Assembly: GCA_938016265.1 (NCBI GenBank)
Contig: CALLWB010000034.1
Span: forward strand, 62,001 to 126,000
DNA length: 64,000 bases
Source of the DNA: an uncultured Saprospiraceae bacterium
GTDB taxonomy: Bacteria > Bacteroidota > Bacteroidia > Chitinophagales > Saprospiraceae
Direction: 5' to 3'
Position 1 is the stretch's first letter. Each line of letters opens with the position of its first letter. The notes under the pieces are model-generated. The model was not told the DNA's origin. It did not search any database and was given only the letters and a program-made list of their open reading frames with translations. Positions 44,449 through 53,673 of this stretch are shown here, piece after piece. A program made the translations under genes and the position numbers.

Positions 44449-44592
44449 GGCCCTGTCTTTAGCGCAGTGCGTAAGCGCTGGGTAACCAGAATAAAATAGG
44501 ATGAAAGGTGCGTAGTACTCCGGCTACGTAATTATTAGGTTAGACGTTAGGAGCTTAATCATCCTTCTGTTGCGAAGCAGGCAGGCTTAGTA
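44449..44592. repeat. GC-rich repeat region, related to 15640-15733
   Basis: GCGGCCCTGTCTTTAGCGCA followed by GTGCGTAAGCGCTGG resembles the block at 15640-15733. CTTCTGTTGCGAAGCAGGCA also resembles its CCTGTTGCGCAACGGAAGGC part. It fills the gap between the giant protein and the next gene. Origin unknown. Confidence 0.45.
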
Positions 44593-44642
44593 AGCTCGTA
44601 AACAAAAAAACCATTCTCAGAGGTTTCTTACCATTAATGTAA

Positions 44643-44674
44643 TTGCAGGAATTCAACTTACGCTTCATATTTGC
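44643..44674 (+). promoter_or_regulatory. Promoter of the 160-aa exported protein
   Basis: TTG (44643-44645), 21-nt spacer, CATATTTG (44667-44674, one mismatch to TAnnTTTG). It implies a start near 44680 and a leader of about 83 nt. It would coincide with the upstream in-frame ATG-like start, which supports the later start at 44763. Confidence 0.55.
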
Positions 44675-44762
44675 ACTACATAACAACACCAACAACAAGG
44701 AGAAAAATCGACCCGAACACTCCACAAAACAAAGTAGGGCAAAAACAAATAAACAGGAAAAA

Positions 44763-45245
44763 ATGAAACAGTGGTGGATAGGAATCTTATTTTGTATGTT
44801 TGGAATAGTGGCTGTACAAGCACAAAACAGGGAGCCAATAGAAGTAATAAAAAAATCAGGCGGTATTCAATTTTATCAAAATGAAGTCCGGTTGAAAATG
44901 CCGCAAATCAAAACAATTCTAAAGTCCAATGAATTGGCCTACAATAAGTTTAAAACTGCGCAAGGCGCCAGGGCCATTTCCAATGTCCTCAGTTTTTCAG
45001 GAGGTTTGTTGGTTGGCTGGCCAATAGGAACCGCGATCAGCGGGGATAAACCCAATTGGATTCCTGCTGTCATTGGAACTGGCATCTGGGCATTTGCTAT
45101 TCCAATAGCGATATCGGCCAATAAACAATTGGGGTTGGCAATTGATCAGTACAATCAGGGTATTCCGAATACCTTTTCCCAGCGCAAACCAGAAGTCCAT
45201 CTAGCTGTTCAGGGGGATGGTGTCGGGATAACTATTAACTTCTAA
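44763..45245 (+). CDS. Exported membrane-associated protein, unknown
   Basis: 160 residues from MKQWWIGILFCMFGIVAVQA (signal peptide, cleaved before QNREP). A longer frame from 44643 adds 40 charged residues before the signal and overlaps the promoter, so it is rejected. The mature part has VLSFSGGLLVGWPIGTAISG and WIPAVIGTGIWAFAIPIAIS, two glycine-rich hydrophobic stretches that may insert in a membrane, and a soluble end. Function unknown. Confidence 0.65.
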   Translation: MKQWWIGILFCMFGIVAVQAQNREPIEVIKKSGGIQFYQNEVRLKMPQIKTILKSNELAYNKFKTAQGARAISNVLSFSGGLLVGWPIGTAISGDKPNWIPAVIGTGIWAFAIPIAISANKQLGLAIDQYNQGIPNTFSQRKPEVHLAVQGDGVGITINF

Positions 45246-45353
45246 AATTAGCTAGGCGGACGCTCCTATAATTTCATTTACCTTCAACAAATTGCACACC
45301 TTGTCGAATCAATAGCACTCCAACTCCCCTCCCACCATTTCAACAGATTGCCG

Positions 45354-45361
45354 TATATTTG
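45354..45361 (+). promoter_or_regulatory. -7 box upstream of the PG-binding protein
   Basis: TATATTTG fits TAnnTTTG and implies a start near 45366, with a ~55-nt leader to the ATG at 45422. No TTG at the right distance was found. Confidence 0.45.
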
Positions 45362-45421
45362 CAACTTTAATGTGCTGAATCAAGTACACATAGCGACAAA
45401 TTAATACTACAATAAATCGAA

Positions 45422-46387
45422 ATGAAAACATACTGGACCATCCTATTCTTATTGCTAAGTCAAACCGTATTCAGCCAGCAAGATTTCAAGTACTTCCAAC
45501 AAGAAACGGAACGAAGTGGACTCTGTTATGCGCAATGTATGACGCAGACCAAATACGATACGATCTCTGAAAAAGTCCTTGTAAAACCCGGGTACACCAA
45601 TATGGAAACGATGGAGCCCACTTTTGAATATATCGATGAAAAAATCGAAATAACTCCTTCCCGGTATGAATACAAAATTGTACCTGCAGTCTATGATACG
45701 ATTGAGGAAACAGTGATTGTAGAGGAAGAATACACCTATTATGATGCTGGAGAACAGGTCGTTGAAGCCGATTGTTTTTCCAATAAACAGGAACGAATTG
45801 AAATTGCACCTCCTGGTAAAAAATGGACCCTGCAAAAATCAGAAAACTGCAAATCAAAAGATTGGGACGAGTGTGTTACGTTGATTTTGGAAGACACGCC
45901 CACCCAATACCATGAAACCAGTGTCCAGGTGAATGATTGCCCGCCTTCTACTCCAAAAGAAGTCCTGGTGCCTGCAAAAACAGAAACCATCACACGGATA
46001 GTACTCGTATCTCCGCAACAGCTCACCGAAGTCAATGTCCCAGCAGAATACAAAACCGTAAAACGCAAAATCATTGCTTCTTATGCCAGCACTATGCTCC
46101 AGGAAATCCCTTCTGAATATAAACCTGTGGATAAACTAATACAGTTTGAAGCCGGCGGAAATGTTGAATTGAAAGCCGTCTTATGTGTTGACCAACTCGA
46201 GAAACAGCTGCCAGTTATTCAGCGCAAGCTAAAAGAAAAAGAATTTTACAAAGGAAAATTAGACGGCAAATTGACAGGCAAACTCAAGGAGGCCATGATC
46301 AATTATCAGCTACAAAATGGATTGCCTGTAGGTCAGTTTGACTATATTTCACTTCAGCAGTTGGGGATTAAGTTTAAGATTGATTGA
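45422..46387 (+). CDS. Exported peptidoglycan-binding-domain protein
   Basis: A 321-residue protein with a signal peptide (LLLSQTVFSQ). The long middle is built of pseudo-repeats in which a (K/E)P.Y(E/T) turn is followed by VxxY and TIxE stretches (for example TPSRYEYKIVPAVYDTIEET, TEVNVPAEYKTVKRKI, EIPSEYKPVDKLI). The C terminus (about 270-321: VIQRKLKEKEFYKGKLDGKL, MINYQLQNGLPVGQFDYISL) is a PG_binding_1 domain. It probably attaches to the cell wall. A pair of CxxxC near residue 35 and further Cys might form disulphides. Confidence 0.7.
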   Translation: MKTYWTILFLLLSQTVFSQQDFKYFQQETERSGLCYAQCMTQTKYDTISEKVLVKPGYTNMETMEPTFEYIDEKIEITPSRYEYKIVPAVYDTIEETVIVEEEYTYYDAGEQVVEADCFSNKQERIEIAPPGKKWTLQKSENCKSKDWDECVTLILEDTPTQYHETSVQVNDCPPSTPKEVLVPAKTETITRIVLVSPQQLTEVNVPAEYKTVKRKIIASYASTMLQEIPSEYKPVDKLIQFEAGGNVELKAVLCVDQLEKQLPVIQRKLKEKEFYKGKLDGKLTGKLKEAMINYQLQNGLPVGQFDYISLQQLGIKFKID

Positions 46388-46593
46388 AAAGCAGTAGAAA
46401 GTAATGAGAAAATGACCACGCAGCGAATTCATACTACCATTTGGGTAAAAAAAACGCTCTAAACGATCCACAAAACAAGTATTTTACTTAAAAGGAAATT
46501 AATGTTAGTTATTTGCATTGATTGAAAAAAAAATTATATAAATTAGAAGCTAGGTAATTTTTACCCCAATTGAATCTCTAAACCCAAATTGAA

Positions 46594-47610
46594 ATGAAAA
46601 CATTCTGTTTAGTATCCTGCCTATTGCTGACCTTCTTCGCTTACGGCCAACCACAAATTGTAGTACAAAATTCTAATAGTGAATCCGTCTTCACCGACCT
46701 CCAAACCGCCATCAACAGTGCTGTTTCTGGAGATTATGTCTATTTGCCAGGTGCCTATTATGACCTTGGCAACACCCCACTAACCATAGATAAGGAGGTG
46801 CATATGATTGGCGCAGGGTTTCATCCCGATTCCACCTCAGCGACTGGTTTTACCAGGATAAATGGAGATATTAATATAATGACTGGAGCGGACAACAGCA
46901 CCATCGAAGCATTTGAACTGACAGGTGGGGATTTGAGTATATTTGAGGCCAGTACCAATCCAATTGATAATTTGTTGTTCCGGCATTTGAGAATAAATAA
47001 CAGCCTTGTCCTCAATCATGGGGCTACCACAGGTTCAATGGCCTCCAATATTGTTGTTGATAAGTCTATCATTAAAGATATATCAGTCAATAGTGCACAA
47101 TACGTCACAATTGAAAACAATATTATCTTAGGTACAATATACAGGTCGTATGGCAACTGCACAATCGATCATAACGTTTTCTTTACTGCTAGTTTCCCCT
47201 TTAATATTGTCAACAATTCTATCATCTCCAACAACATTTTAGAATCCACTAGCCTCAATGGATGCAGCTATAACTCCTTTTATAATAATTTGACTGACGC
47301 CTCTTCTTTTAGTTTAGGAGCGACAAATAGTGCGTCGGGCAATATCTTCAGTGTACCGCTAAATACGGTTTTTACAACTTATCCGAATAACTCCTATAAC
47401 TATCCGCATGACCTTCATTTATTAGCGGGTAGTCCGGCTGTTGGTGCGGGATTAGGTGGGAGTGACTTAGGAATATACGGCGGCAGCGATCCATACAAAG
47501 AGGGTTCTGTCCCACACAATCCGCACATCCAGGTGAAGGTTATTTCTGGGACGACCAATCCACAAGGGATTTTGAATGTAGAATTGAAGGGACGCGCTCA
47601 AGAATTTTAA
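46594..47610 (+). CDS. Exported right-handed beta-helix protein
   Basis: A 338-residue protein with a signal peptide (LLTFFAYGQ). It then has a parallel beta-helix (about 25-290; VFTDLQTAINSAVSGDYVYL, NNIILGTIYRSYGNCTIDHN, with Asn-rich turns) and a short tail. No catalytic residues recognised. It is 1 bp upstream of the repeat protein gene, so the two form an operon. It could be a surface polysaccharide-binding protein. Confidence 0.75.
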   Translation: MKTFCLVSCLLLTFFAYGQPQIVVQNSNSESVFTDLQTAINSAVSGDYVYLPGAYYDLGNTPLTIDKEVHMIGAGFHPDSTSATGFTRINGDINIMTGADNSTIEAFELTGGDLSIFEASTNPIDNLLFRHLRINNSLVLNHGATTGSMASNIVVDKSIIKDISVNSAQYVTIENNIILGTIYRSYGNCTIDHNVFFTASFPFNIVNNSIISNNILESTSLNGCSYNSFYNNLTDASSFSLGATNSASGNIFSVPLNTVFTTYPNNSYNYPHDLHLLAGSPAVGAGLGGSDLGIYGGSDPYKEGSVPHNPHIQVKVISGTTNPQGILNVELKGRAQEF

Positions 47611-47611
47611 G

Positions 47612-50038
47612 ATGAAACTATTACATTATGGTATTCTTCCCTTGCTCTTAGCATTTTGTTGCTATGGTCAGTTGGCTGCGCAAACGATGCTGGTTGGTTA
47701 TGAATATTGGTTCGACCAAGACATTGCCAATAAAACAGCAGTAAGTGTTGCTCCTGCTGAAGAGCTTCTCGTAAATTTTGATGCGAATGCTGCTGCACTT
47801 TCTGATGGAATGCACACCCTACACAGTTGGTTTGTCGATTCGAATGGGAAGTACAGCACGCCTACAGCAAGTTTCTTTTATAAGTTACCTGCTTCTGCCT
47901 CCCCCAATCCTACGATAGTCGGTTATGAGTATTGGTTCGACCAGGATATTGCAAACAAAACAACCGTAAGTGTTGCTCCTACGGAGGAGCTCCTGGTAAA
48001 TTTTGATGTTAATGCCGCCGCACTTTCTTATGGAATGCACACCCTACATACTAGATTTATCGATTTGGATGGAACGTATAGTTCTGCAGCAGCAAGTTCT
48101 GTCTATAAATTGCCGGCTTCTGCCTCACCAGATCCTTTGATTGTTGGTTATGAATATTGGTTCGATCAGGATATTGCTAATAAAACAACCGTTACTATTG
48201 CTCCCACGGAGGAGCTCCTAGTAAATTTTGATGTGAATGCCTCCGCACTTTCTTATGGGATGCATACCTTACACACTCGATTTGTCGACTCGGATGGGAC
48301 CTATAGTTCTGCTGCAGCAAGTTCCGTCTATAAACTGCCGTCTTCTGCCTCACCAGATCTTTTGATTGTCGGTTATGAATATTGGTTTGACCAGGATATT
48401 GCAAACAAAACAACCGTAACTGTTGCTCCCACGGAGGAGCTTCTAGTGAATTTTGATGTGAATGCCTCCGCACTTTCTTATGGGATGCATACCTTACACA
48501 CTCGATTTGTCGATTCGGATGGGACCTATAGTTCTGATGCTGCAAGTTTCTTTTATAAAATTCCTACTTCGACCTTACCGGATTATTCTATTGTTGGTTA
48601 TGAATATTGGTTTGACCAAGATATTGCCAATAAAATAGAAGTAAGTGTATCTCCTTCAGAGGAGTATTTAGTAAATTTTGAGGTGAATGCTTCCGCCCTT
48701 TCTTACGGAATGCATACCCTACATACTAGATATGTCGATTCAGATAGCACGTATAGTTCTGATGCGGCAAGTTTCTTCTATAAATTACCAACTTCTACGT
48801 TACCAGATTATTCGATTGTTGAGTATGAATATTGGTTCGATCAGGATATTGCTAATAAAACAGTGGTAAGTGTTCCTGCTGCTGAGGAAATTTCAATAAA
48901 TTTTGAGGTGAATGCCTCCGCCCTTTCTTACGGGATGCACACCCTCCACACCAGGTATGTCGATTCGGATGGTACGCATAGTTCTGATGCGGCAAGTTTT
49001 TTTTACAAATTGCCTGCGGCCAACTTACCAGATCGGACGATTGTCGGTTATGAATATTGGTTTGATACAGATATCAGCAATCGGTCTTATGTGGCCGCGA
49101 CGCCAGGAAAGGAAGTTTTAATGTTAGAAGACATCGACGCCTCCAATTTGCCAGAAGGGCTACATACCTTATATGTCAGATTTAAAGACAACACTGGTCA
49201 CTTGGGCTCTGCCGAAGAAACGCCCTTCAGACAGCTCCGCTCCACACCCACTGGTCCAGTAAAAGTAATGGCTTATCGATGGTGGATAGACCAGGACTTT
49301 GCAAACCATACCTACGTTCCAGTAAATCCCCCAATTGTCGATCTTGATATAATGGAAGCCCTCGATTTAAGCAATTTCATCCTGGACACCTCTTGCCATG
49401 TGATAAATTTTGAACTGTTAGACAACAAAAACTACTGGAGTTCAGTGGTTCAGGATTCTTTTTGCTATGAATATATTCTTCCAGTAGAATTGTTTGAATT
49501 TACGGTAAGACGACAAGCAGAAGACGCCCTGTTACAATGGAAAACCGCTTCAGAAGTAGACATTAATTATTATGAAATTGAAAAATCAACGGATGGCATT
49601 ACCTTTTCTCCAATCGGGCAAATGCCTGCATCAGGAAGTGCAACGGATGTAGAAGTCTATGAATTTCTCGATACCAAACTAAAAGAGGCTCATTTCTCTT
49701 ATGTTTACTACCGGATTAAGATCGTAGAAACCACTAGCGAAGTTGATTATAGTGAAATCAAAAGTCTTAAACTAAGGCAGTCTGTAGAAGGATTGGTTTC
49801 AATTTACCCCAATCCTGCAAATGAATCGGTGACCATTCTGATTTATACCAAAGGGACGGATAGCGGTCGATTGGAATTGCTAGATGTTAGTGGTCGAATT
49901 TTGGATGCTAAATCAATAGAAATCCAATCCGGAGCCCACCAATTTGAGTTTGACTTGAGTCGTTTGGCCGCCGGGATGTACTTCATACGTTGGCAAACCA
50001 GCCGCGATCAAATGACAAAAAAGATAAGAAAATTGTAA
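47612..50038 (+). CDS. 225-nt-repeat surface protein with T9SS domain
   Basis: An 808-residue exported protein with a signal peptide (LLLAFCCYGQLAAQ). Seven tandem 75-residue units start at about residue 28. Each opens VGYEYWFDQDIANKT, followed by APTEELLVNFDVNA, ALSYGMHTLHTRFVDSDGTY and SSxAASxxYKLP. A degenerate eighth unit opens YRWWIDQDFAN. Next come a fibronectin-like region (LFEFTVRRQAEDALLQWKTA) and a T9SS type A domain (SIYPNPANESVTILIY...GMYFIRWQTSRDQMTKKIRK). It is co-transcribed with the beta-helix gene. It is probably a stalk or adhesin; ligand unknown. Confidence 0.8.
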   Translation: MKLLHYGILPLLLAFCCYGQLAAQTMLVGYEYWFDQDIANKTAVSVAPAEELLVNFDANAAALSDGMHTLHSWFVDSNGKYSTPTASFFYKLPASASPNPTIVGYEYWFDQDIANKTTVSVAPTEELLVNFDVNAAALSYGMHTLHTRFIDLDGTYSSAAASSVYKLPASASPDPLIVGYEYWFDQDIANKTTVTIAPTEELLVNFDVNASALSYGMHTLHTRFVDSDGTYSSAAASSVYKLPSSASPDLLIVGYEYWFDQDIANKTTVTVAPTEELLVNFDVNASALSYGMHTLHTRFVDSDGTYSSDAASFFYKIPTSTLPDYSIVGYEYWFDQDIANKIEVSVSPSEEYLVNFEVNASALSYGMHTLHTRYVDSDSTYSSDAASFFYKLPTSTLPDYSIVEYEYWFDQDIANKTVVSVPAAEEISINFEVNASALSYGMHTLHTRYVDSDGTHSSDAASFFYKLPAANLPDRTIVGYEYWFDTDISNRSYVAATPGKEVLMLEDIDASNLPEGLHTLYVRFKDNTGHLGSAEETPFRQLRSTPTGPVKVMAYRWWIDQDFANHTYVPVNPPIVDLDIMEALDLSNFILDTSCHVINFELLDNKNYWSSVVQDSFCYEYILPVELFEFTVRRQAEDALLQWKTASEVDINYYEIEKSTDGITFSPIGQMPASGSATDVEVYEFLDTKLKEAHFSYVYYRIKIVETTSEVDYSEIKSLKLRQSVEGLVSIYPNPANESVTILIYTKGTDSGRLELLDVSGRILDAKSIEIQSGAHQFEFDLSRLAAGMYFIRWQTSRDQMTKKIRKL
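47693..49267 (+). repeat. Tandem 225-nt coding repeat (7 units)
   Basis: Unit starts at 47693, 47918, 48143, 48368, 48593, 48818 and 49043 are all exactly 225 nt apart. Units 2-4 are closest to each other, while 1 and 7 have drifted most. The constant length without indels shows in-frame duplication inside one gene. Confidence 0.9.
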
Positions 50039-50141
50039 GGAGTAGAGGTACTTTTTTGCTTTGCAAAACGTGGGTAGCGCGTGTAGAGGGATTAGATCCA
50101 AGTAATCGGCGAATAAATTTGTTGATACGAAGTTCGCACAA

Positions 50142-50189
50142 CACAAAAAAAAGAAGAGGGACAAACGCTGAATTCAAAGCCTGTCCCTC
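50142..50189 (-). terminator. Terminator of the Lys/Gly-rich T9SS gene
   Basis: On the minus strand GAGGGACA pairs with TGTCCCTC over an 18-nt loop, followed by CTTCTTTTTTTTG. It lies about 60 nt past the stop of the gene at 50248-51267. Confidence 0.8.
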
Positions 50190-50247
50190 AACCTATATTA
50201 TTAAGATTTGAAAAGCAAATCGCGCCTTTCTACTTTCTACCAAAAGC

Positions 50248-51267
50248 CTATTGCGCAACGCTCATTTTGCGCGTTTCTTTAAATCCTTCCCCTTCCAAAG
50301 TGTACAGATAAGTACCGCTTGGCAATCCGCGTAGGTTCAAGTCCAAAGACTGTGCTCCAGCCGTTCGGTTTTCAAAATTGTAGCGTCGGACTACTTTCCC
50401 CTGCATGTCAGTGACAAGAACTTGAAGGTTGCTGATGTCTTTTGGCAAATCAAAATCGATGGTGGTTGAAGAGCTAGCAGGATTTGGATAGTTTTGGCCC
50501 ATTGTTGGTCGATCACCCAGGCGGTTGGATCGGTCTAAGTCAAACATTTCTCCATCCTTACTTTTAGCTTCACCATCCCAAAGGACAAATTTGGCGATTT
50601 TGCCATGTCCACCACGATGTCCTTTTCCATGACTAGCTTTGCTACCGCCTTCAGGACGCTCCATATTTCTACCTTCTAATGATTTCCCTTGAGTGTTGCC
50701 CTTCGATTTGCCTTCACAGCTACCTTTGCCACCGCGTTTGCCTTTGCCTCCTTTACACTGTTCGAGTTCTTCAGCGGTCATGTATTTGGCCATGATGGCT
50801 CTCGTTTCTGTTTTCCAGATTTCTCTTTGCGGTTTCAATTCGTCCATGATTCCTTTGATCATGGTTTCATTTCTCTCCAGGATAGGTTTTAGCTTAGCAG
50901 TTAACGCTTGTTTTTCTGATCGTTGTGCTTCAAATTGCTGGGCGTACTTGGATTTGATGGCCTGACGATCATCTGTATTTTTCATTTCTTCCTTGATTGA
51001 TTTTCTGAATGCGCGGTGCTTTTCAGACAAGGCTTTGTTTTCTGTTCGCAAGGATTGAATTGTTGACAGGTCTGATTTACTGAAGGACGCATCCATTTTA
51101 TCATGTGCTTCCATCAACACTGGAGTGACATTAGCTGTTTTGTATGCCTTCAGTTCTTTTTTCATTTCTGGATTTCCCTTTTTTCTAGGGTTTACCTTGC
51201 TAGTAGCAGCATACAACGTCCCTGTAAGGATCAGTGCTGCGATTAAAAATACTATTCCATTTTTCAT
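50248..51267 (-). CDS. Spy/CpxP-like helical protein with T9SS domain
   Basis: A 339-residue exported protein with a signal peptide (GIVFLIAALILTGTLYA). A helical, charged domain (about 30-175; KALSEKHRAFRKSIKEEMKN, QQFEAQRSEKQALTAKLKPI) resembles the LTxxQ/Spy-type periplasmic sensors. Next comes a Gly-Lys-His-rich stretch (about 175-230; CKGGKGKRGGKGSCEGKSKG, HGKGHRGGHGK), and then a T9SS type A domain (GQNYPNPASSSTTIDFDLPK...GTYLYTLEGEGFKETRKM). The His/Cys/Gly segment may bind metal. Fusion of a Spy-like part to a sorting domain is unusual. Confidence 0.7.
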   Translation of the reverse strand: MKNGIVFLIAALILTGTLYAATSKVNPRKKGNPEMKKELKAYKTANVTPVLMEAHDKMDASFSKSDLSTIQSLRTENKALSEKHRAFRKSIKEEMKNTDDRQAIKSKYAQQFEAQRSEKQALTAKLKPILERNETMIKGIMDELKPQREIWKTETRAIMAKYMTAEELEQCKGGKGKRGGKGSCEGKSKGNTQGKSLEGRNMERPEGGSKASHGKGHRGGHGKIAKFVLWDGEAKSKDGEMFDLDRSNRLGDRPTMGQNYPNPASSSTTIDFDLPKDISNLQVLVTDMQGKVVRRYNFENRTAGAQSLDLNLRGLPSGTYLYTLEGEGFKETRKMSVAQ

Positions 51268-51421
51268 AACTCTTTTATTTTACGATGGTTTATTTCAAAA
51301 TTGATTACCCCCTTTTGACGTCGGTTTTATTAAAAGGTTTAATTCAAAGTAAAAAAAGTGTTTTGAATGACAATTCTACAAGGCTGTTGATAGATTACCT
51401 GAAAACGAGGCCCTTTATAAA

Positions 51422-51454
51422 ACAAAAAACCTCGTTATCAAGGAGACAACGAGG
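51422..51454 (-). terminator. Terminator of the DUF2853 gene
   Basis: On the minus strand CCTCGTT pairs with AACGAGG over an 11-nt loop, followed by TTTTTTG. It lies 26 nt past the stop. Confidence 0.85.
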
Positions 51455-51479
51455 TTTAAATTCTTAAGTGGTTAGTAGA

Positions 51480-51827
51480 CTATCCACAGAATAGAGCTTC
51501 TTTTTTATACTTCTTAACTAGAAGGTAGTAAAAAATCGCTCTGTATTTTTTTCTGTTTGAACTACCAAAAGTTTCACATACTTCTTTGATAGCATCATCT
51601 AGACCTGGTCCATCTTTAAGGCTCAATTTCTTGATCAAAAAGTTTTTCTTTACACGATCCAACTCAGATTTATCTCCACAAGATACAGTAGAAGCATCTC
51701 TGTTGTAAATAGAAGGACCACAGGCTTTAGTTACAGCTTTAAGAAGGTCTGCATCTACGCTTTTCATTTTAAGCGTACCTTTCATTTCTTTAGTGTAATT
51801 CTCTAAAGCGTCATCAAATTTGCTCAT
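51480..51827 (-). CDS. DUF2853 family protein
   Basis: A 115-residue cytosolic helical protein: MSKFDDALENYTKEMKGTLK, LLKAVTKACGPSIYNRDAST, VSCGDKSELDRVKKNFLIKK, and an end with YRAIFYYLLVKKYKKEALF. This sequence and length match DUF2853, small proteins of unknown function found across Bacteroidota and Proteobacteria. A TATCTTTG box on the minus strand (51937-51930) lies about 100 nt upstream. It has its own strong terminator. Confidence 0.85.
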   Translation of the reverse strand: MSKFDDALENYTKEMKGTLKMKSVDADLLKAVTKACGPSIYNRDASTVSCGDKSELDRVKKNFLIKKLSLKDGPGLDDAIKEVCETFGSSNRKKYRAIFYYLLVKKYKKEALFCG

Positions 51828-52164
51828 AGTAAAATTTTAGTTTAAGTTAATTAACGATACGTCGATTTGCTAAAATATTAAGGAAGTCAAACAGCAATAC
51901 AATATTGGTATTTCGCTTCCTAAGTGAAGCAAAGATATTTAAATATGTTGATAAACAGTTGATAAAGCGCAAGAAATTAACATTAAAACATATTATAATG
52001 TTTATAACATGTTAGTAACCGTTCGCAACATACTCAACATAGGTGTTAAGTTGTTTACTTAAAACAAGAGTAGGCTTTGTGGAAAAGCTAGGAAGAAGGG
52101 CAAAAAATTGGTTTGCCAACCCTAAGGGTTGACAAACCGTTATCCGACAAACTAAAAAAAATCT
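51828..52164. other. Intergenic region between DUF2853 and dnaB
   Basis: 337 bp. It contains the minus-strand -7 box (51930-51937), AT-rich sequence with repeated TTGATAAA, and the dnaB terminator at its right end. No DnaA-box cluster that would support an origin. Confidence 0.5.
52102..52138 (-). terminator. dnaB terminator
   Basis: On the minus strand GGTTTGTCAACCC pairs with GGGTTGGCAAACC (one G-T pair) over TTA, followed by AATTTTTTG. It stands about 27 nt past the dnaB stop. Confidence 0.85.
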
Positions 52165-53673
52165 TTAAAACGGGACATCATCAAAATTATCATCATTCAT
52201 CTTAGAGGATCGGGTGATGATGTTTGCGCTTGGATTTACTTGAGGGTCCGCACTAAATTCGTCAAAATCGGGATCACCCAAGTCCGAGAATTTTGCGGTT
52301 TCTCCAGTAAAGCGCAGTTTTACTGTTCCTAATGCACCGTTTCTATGTTTCGCTATTATATATTCAGCAATACCTTTCAAGTTATTTCCTTCCTCATCTT
52401 CCATAATTTGGTAATACTCTGGACGATAAATGAAGGTTACCATATCTGCATCCTGCTCGATGGCTCCTGACTCTCTAAGGTCAGAAAGCAATGGTCGTTT
52501 GCTTCCGCCCCTGGTTTCTACTGCACGACTCAACTGAGACAGGGCAATGACGGGAACGTTTAGCTCTTTTGCCAATCCTTTTAAAGCACGGGAGATGGCA
52601 CTAATTTCTTGTTCTCTATTTCCGTTTTTGTTGTCTCCTCCTACGGTCATCAATTGTAGATAATCAATCATTATCATTTGAATATCGTGTTGCATTTTCA
52701 AACGTCGGCACTTTGCTCGGAGTTCGAAAATATTGATGCCCGGGGTATCATCGATGAAGATTGGAGTTTCGCTCATCTTCTCTACTGCAGCATTAAGTTG
52801 TTGCCATTCCCAATCTTCCAGCGTACCTTTTTTCAATTTATCACCTGATATTTCTGTCTGGTAGGAGATCAAACGTTTTACCAATTGGATGTTTGACATC
52901 TCTAGCGAGAAAAACGCTACTGGTTTTCCAAAATCTGCTGCATTGGCTGCTAGTGCAAGTGTAAAAGCCGTTTTACCCATACCAGGACGAGCGGCGATAA
53001 TTACCATATCAGATGGCTGCCAACCGGAGGTTATTCGGTCGAGATCGATAAATCCTGTTGGGACACCTGTCAAGCCTTCGCTTGATCCTGAGGCGTCTTC
53101 TACCTCTTTTACTGCTTGTCCTAATAAAGATCCCATGCTGGAGTAACTCCTGCTTAAGTTCTTTTCAGTGATGCTAAAAAGTCCTTGTTCTGCCTCGTCC
53201 AACAATTCAAAAACATCGGTGGTGTCTTCGTAGGCATCTTTGATTATATTGGTGGATATCTTTATCAGCTCTCGCTGTATATGTTTTTGCGCCACAATTC
53301 TGGCGTGAAATTCTAAGTTTGCAGAGGAAGCGACCTTGTTGGTCAACTCTACTAAATAATAGGGTCCTCCGATTTTTTCAAGATCCCCTGTTTTCTTCAG
53401 CTCCTCAGTTACGGTAAGTAAATCAATGGGCTGTGTCTTTTCAAAAAGACGAACCATTGCCTTATAGATAACCTGATGAGCATCCGAATAAAAACTTTCT
53501 GAAGTCAGTGTTTCAATAACCACTGGCAAGGCGTCTTTATCCAGCATGATTGCTCCTAGCGTAGCTTCCTCGAGTGCTAAAGCTTGTGGAGGAACTTTCA
53601 TTAACCCCGTGTCGCTTGAAGTTCTTTTCCTATTATTTACAAATTTTTTAATTTGATCTGACGATTCTGGCAT
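52165..53673 (-). CDS. dnaB: Replicative DNA helicase DnaB
   Basis: A 502-residue RecA-fold helicase. The N-terminal DnaB domain (about 20-125) starts VPPQALALEEATLGAIMLDK. The linker and C-terminal ATPase carry ARPGMGKTAFTLALA (Walker A, about 232-246), FFSLEMS, IMIDYLQLM (Walker B) and ALSQLSRAVETRGGSKRPLL, followed by SDLRESGAIEQDADMV. It unwinds DNA at the fork as a hexamer. The length is normal, with a ~45-residue acidic tail usual in Bacteroidota. Monocistronic with its own terminator. No intein. Confidence 0.97.
   Translation of the reverse strand: MPESSDQIKKFVNNRKRTSSDTGLMKVPPQALALEEATLGAIMLDKDALPVVIETLTSESFYSDAHQVIYKAMVRLFEKTQPIDLLTVTEELKKTGDLEKIGGPYYLVELTNKVASSANLEFHARIVAQKHIQRELIKISTNIIKDAYEDTTDVFELLDEAEQGLFSITEKNLSRSYSSMGSLLGQAVKEVEDASGSSEGLTGVPTGFIDLDRITSGWQPSDMVIIAARPGMGKTAFTLALAANAADFGKPVAFFSLEMSNIQLVKRLISYQTEISGDKLKKGTLEDWEWQQLNAAVEKMSETPIFIDDTPGINIFELRAKCRRLKMQHDIQMIMIDYLQLMTVGGDNKNGNREQEISAISRALKGLAKELNVPVIALSQLSRAVETRGGSKRPLLSDLRESGAIEQDADMVTFIYRPEYYQIMEDEEGNNLKGIAEYIIAKHRNGALGTVKLRFTGETAKFSDLGDPDFDEFSADPQVNPSANIITRSSKMNDDNFDDVPF

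Noticed and set aside
48195-48545. Open frame on the minus strand within the 225-nt repeats
   Set aside because: It repeats with the coding period of the real gene and has no protein-like pattern.
47693-49267. CRISPR array or non-coding tandem repeat
   Set aside because: Units are 225 nt, adjoin without spacers and are in frame in a signal-peptide/T9SS protein.
51880-52100. Replication origin near dnaB
   Set aside because: TTGATAAA-like words are present, but there is no cluster of proper DnaA boxes, no dnaA/dnaN, and the region is explained by a promoter and terminator.
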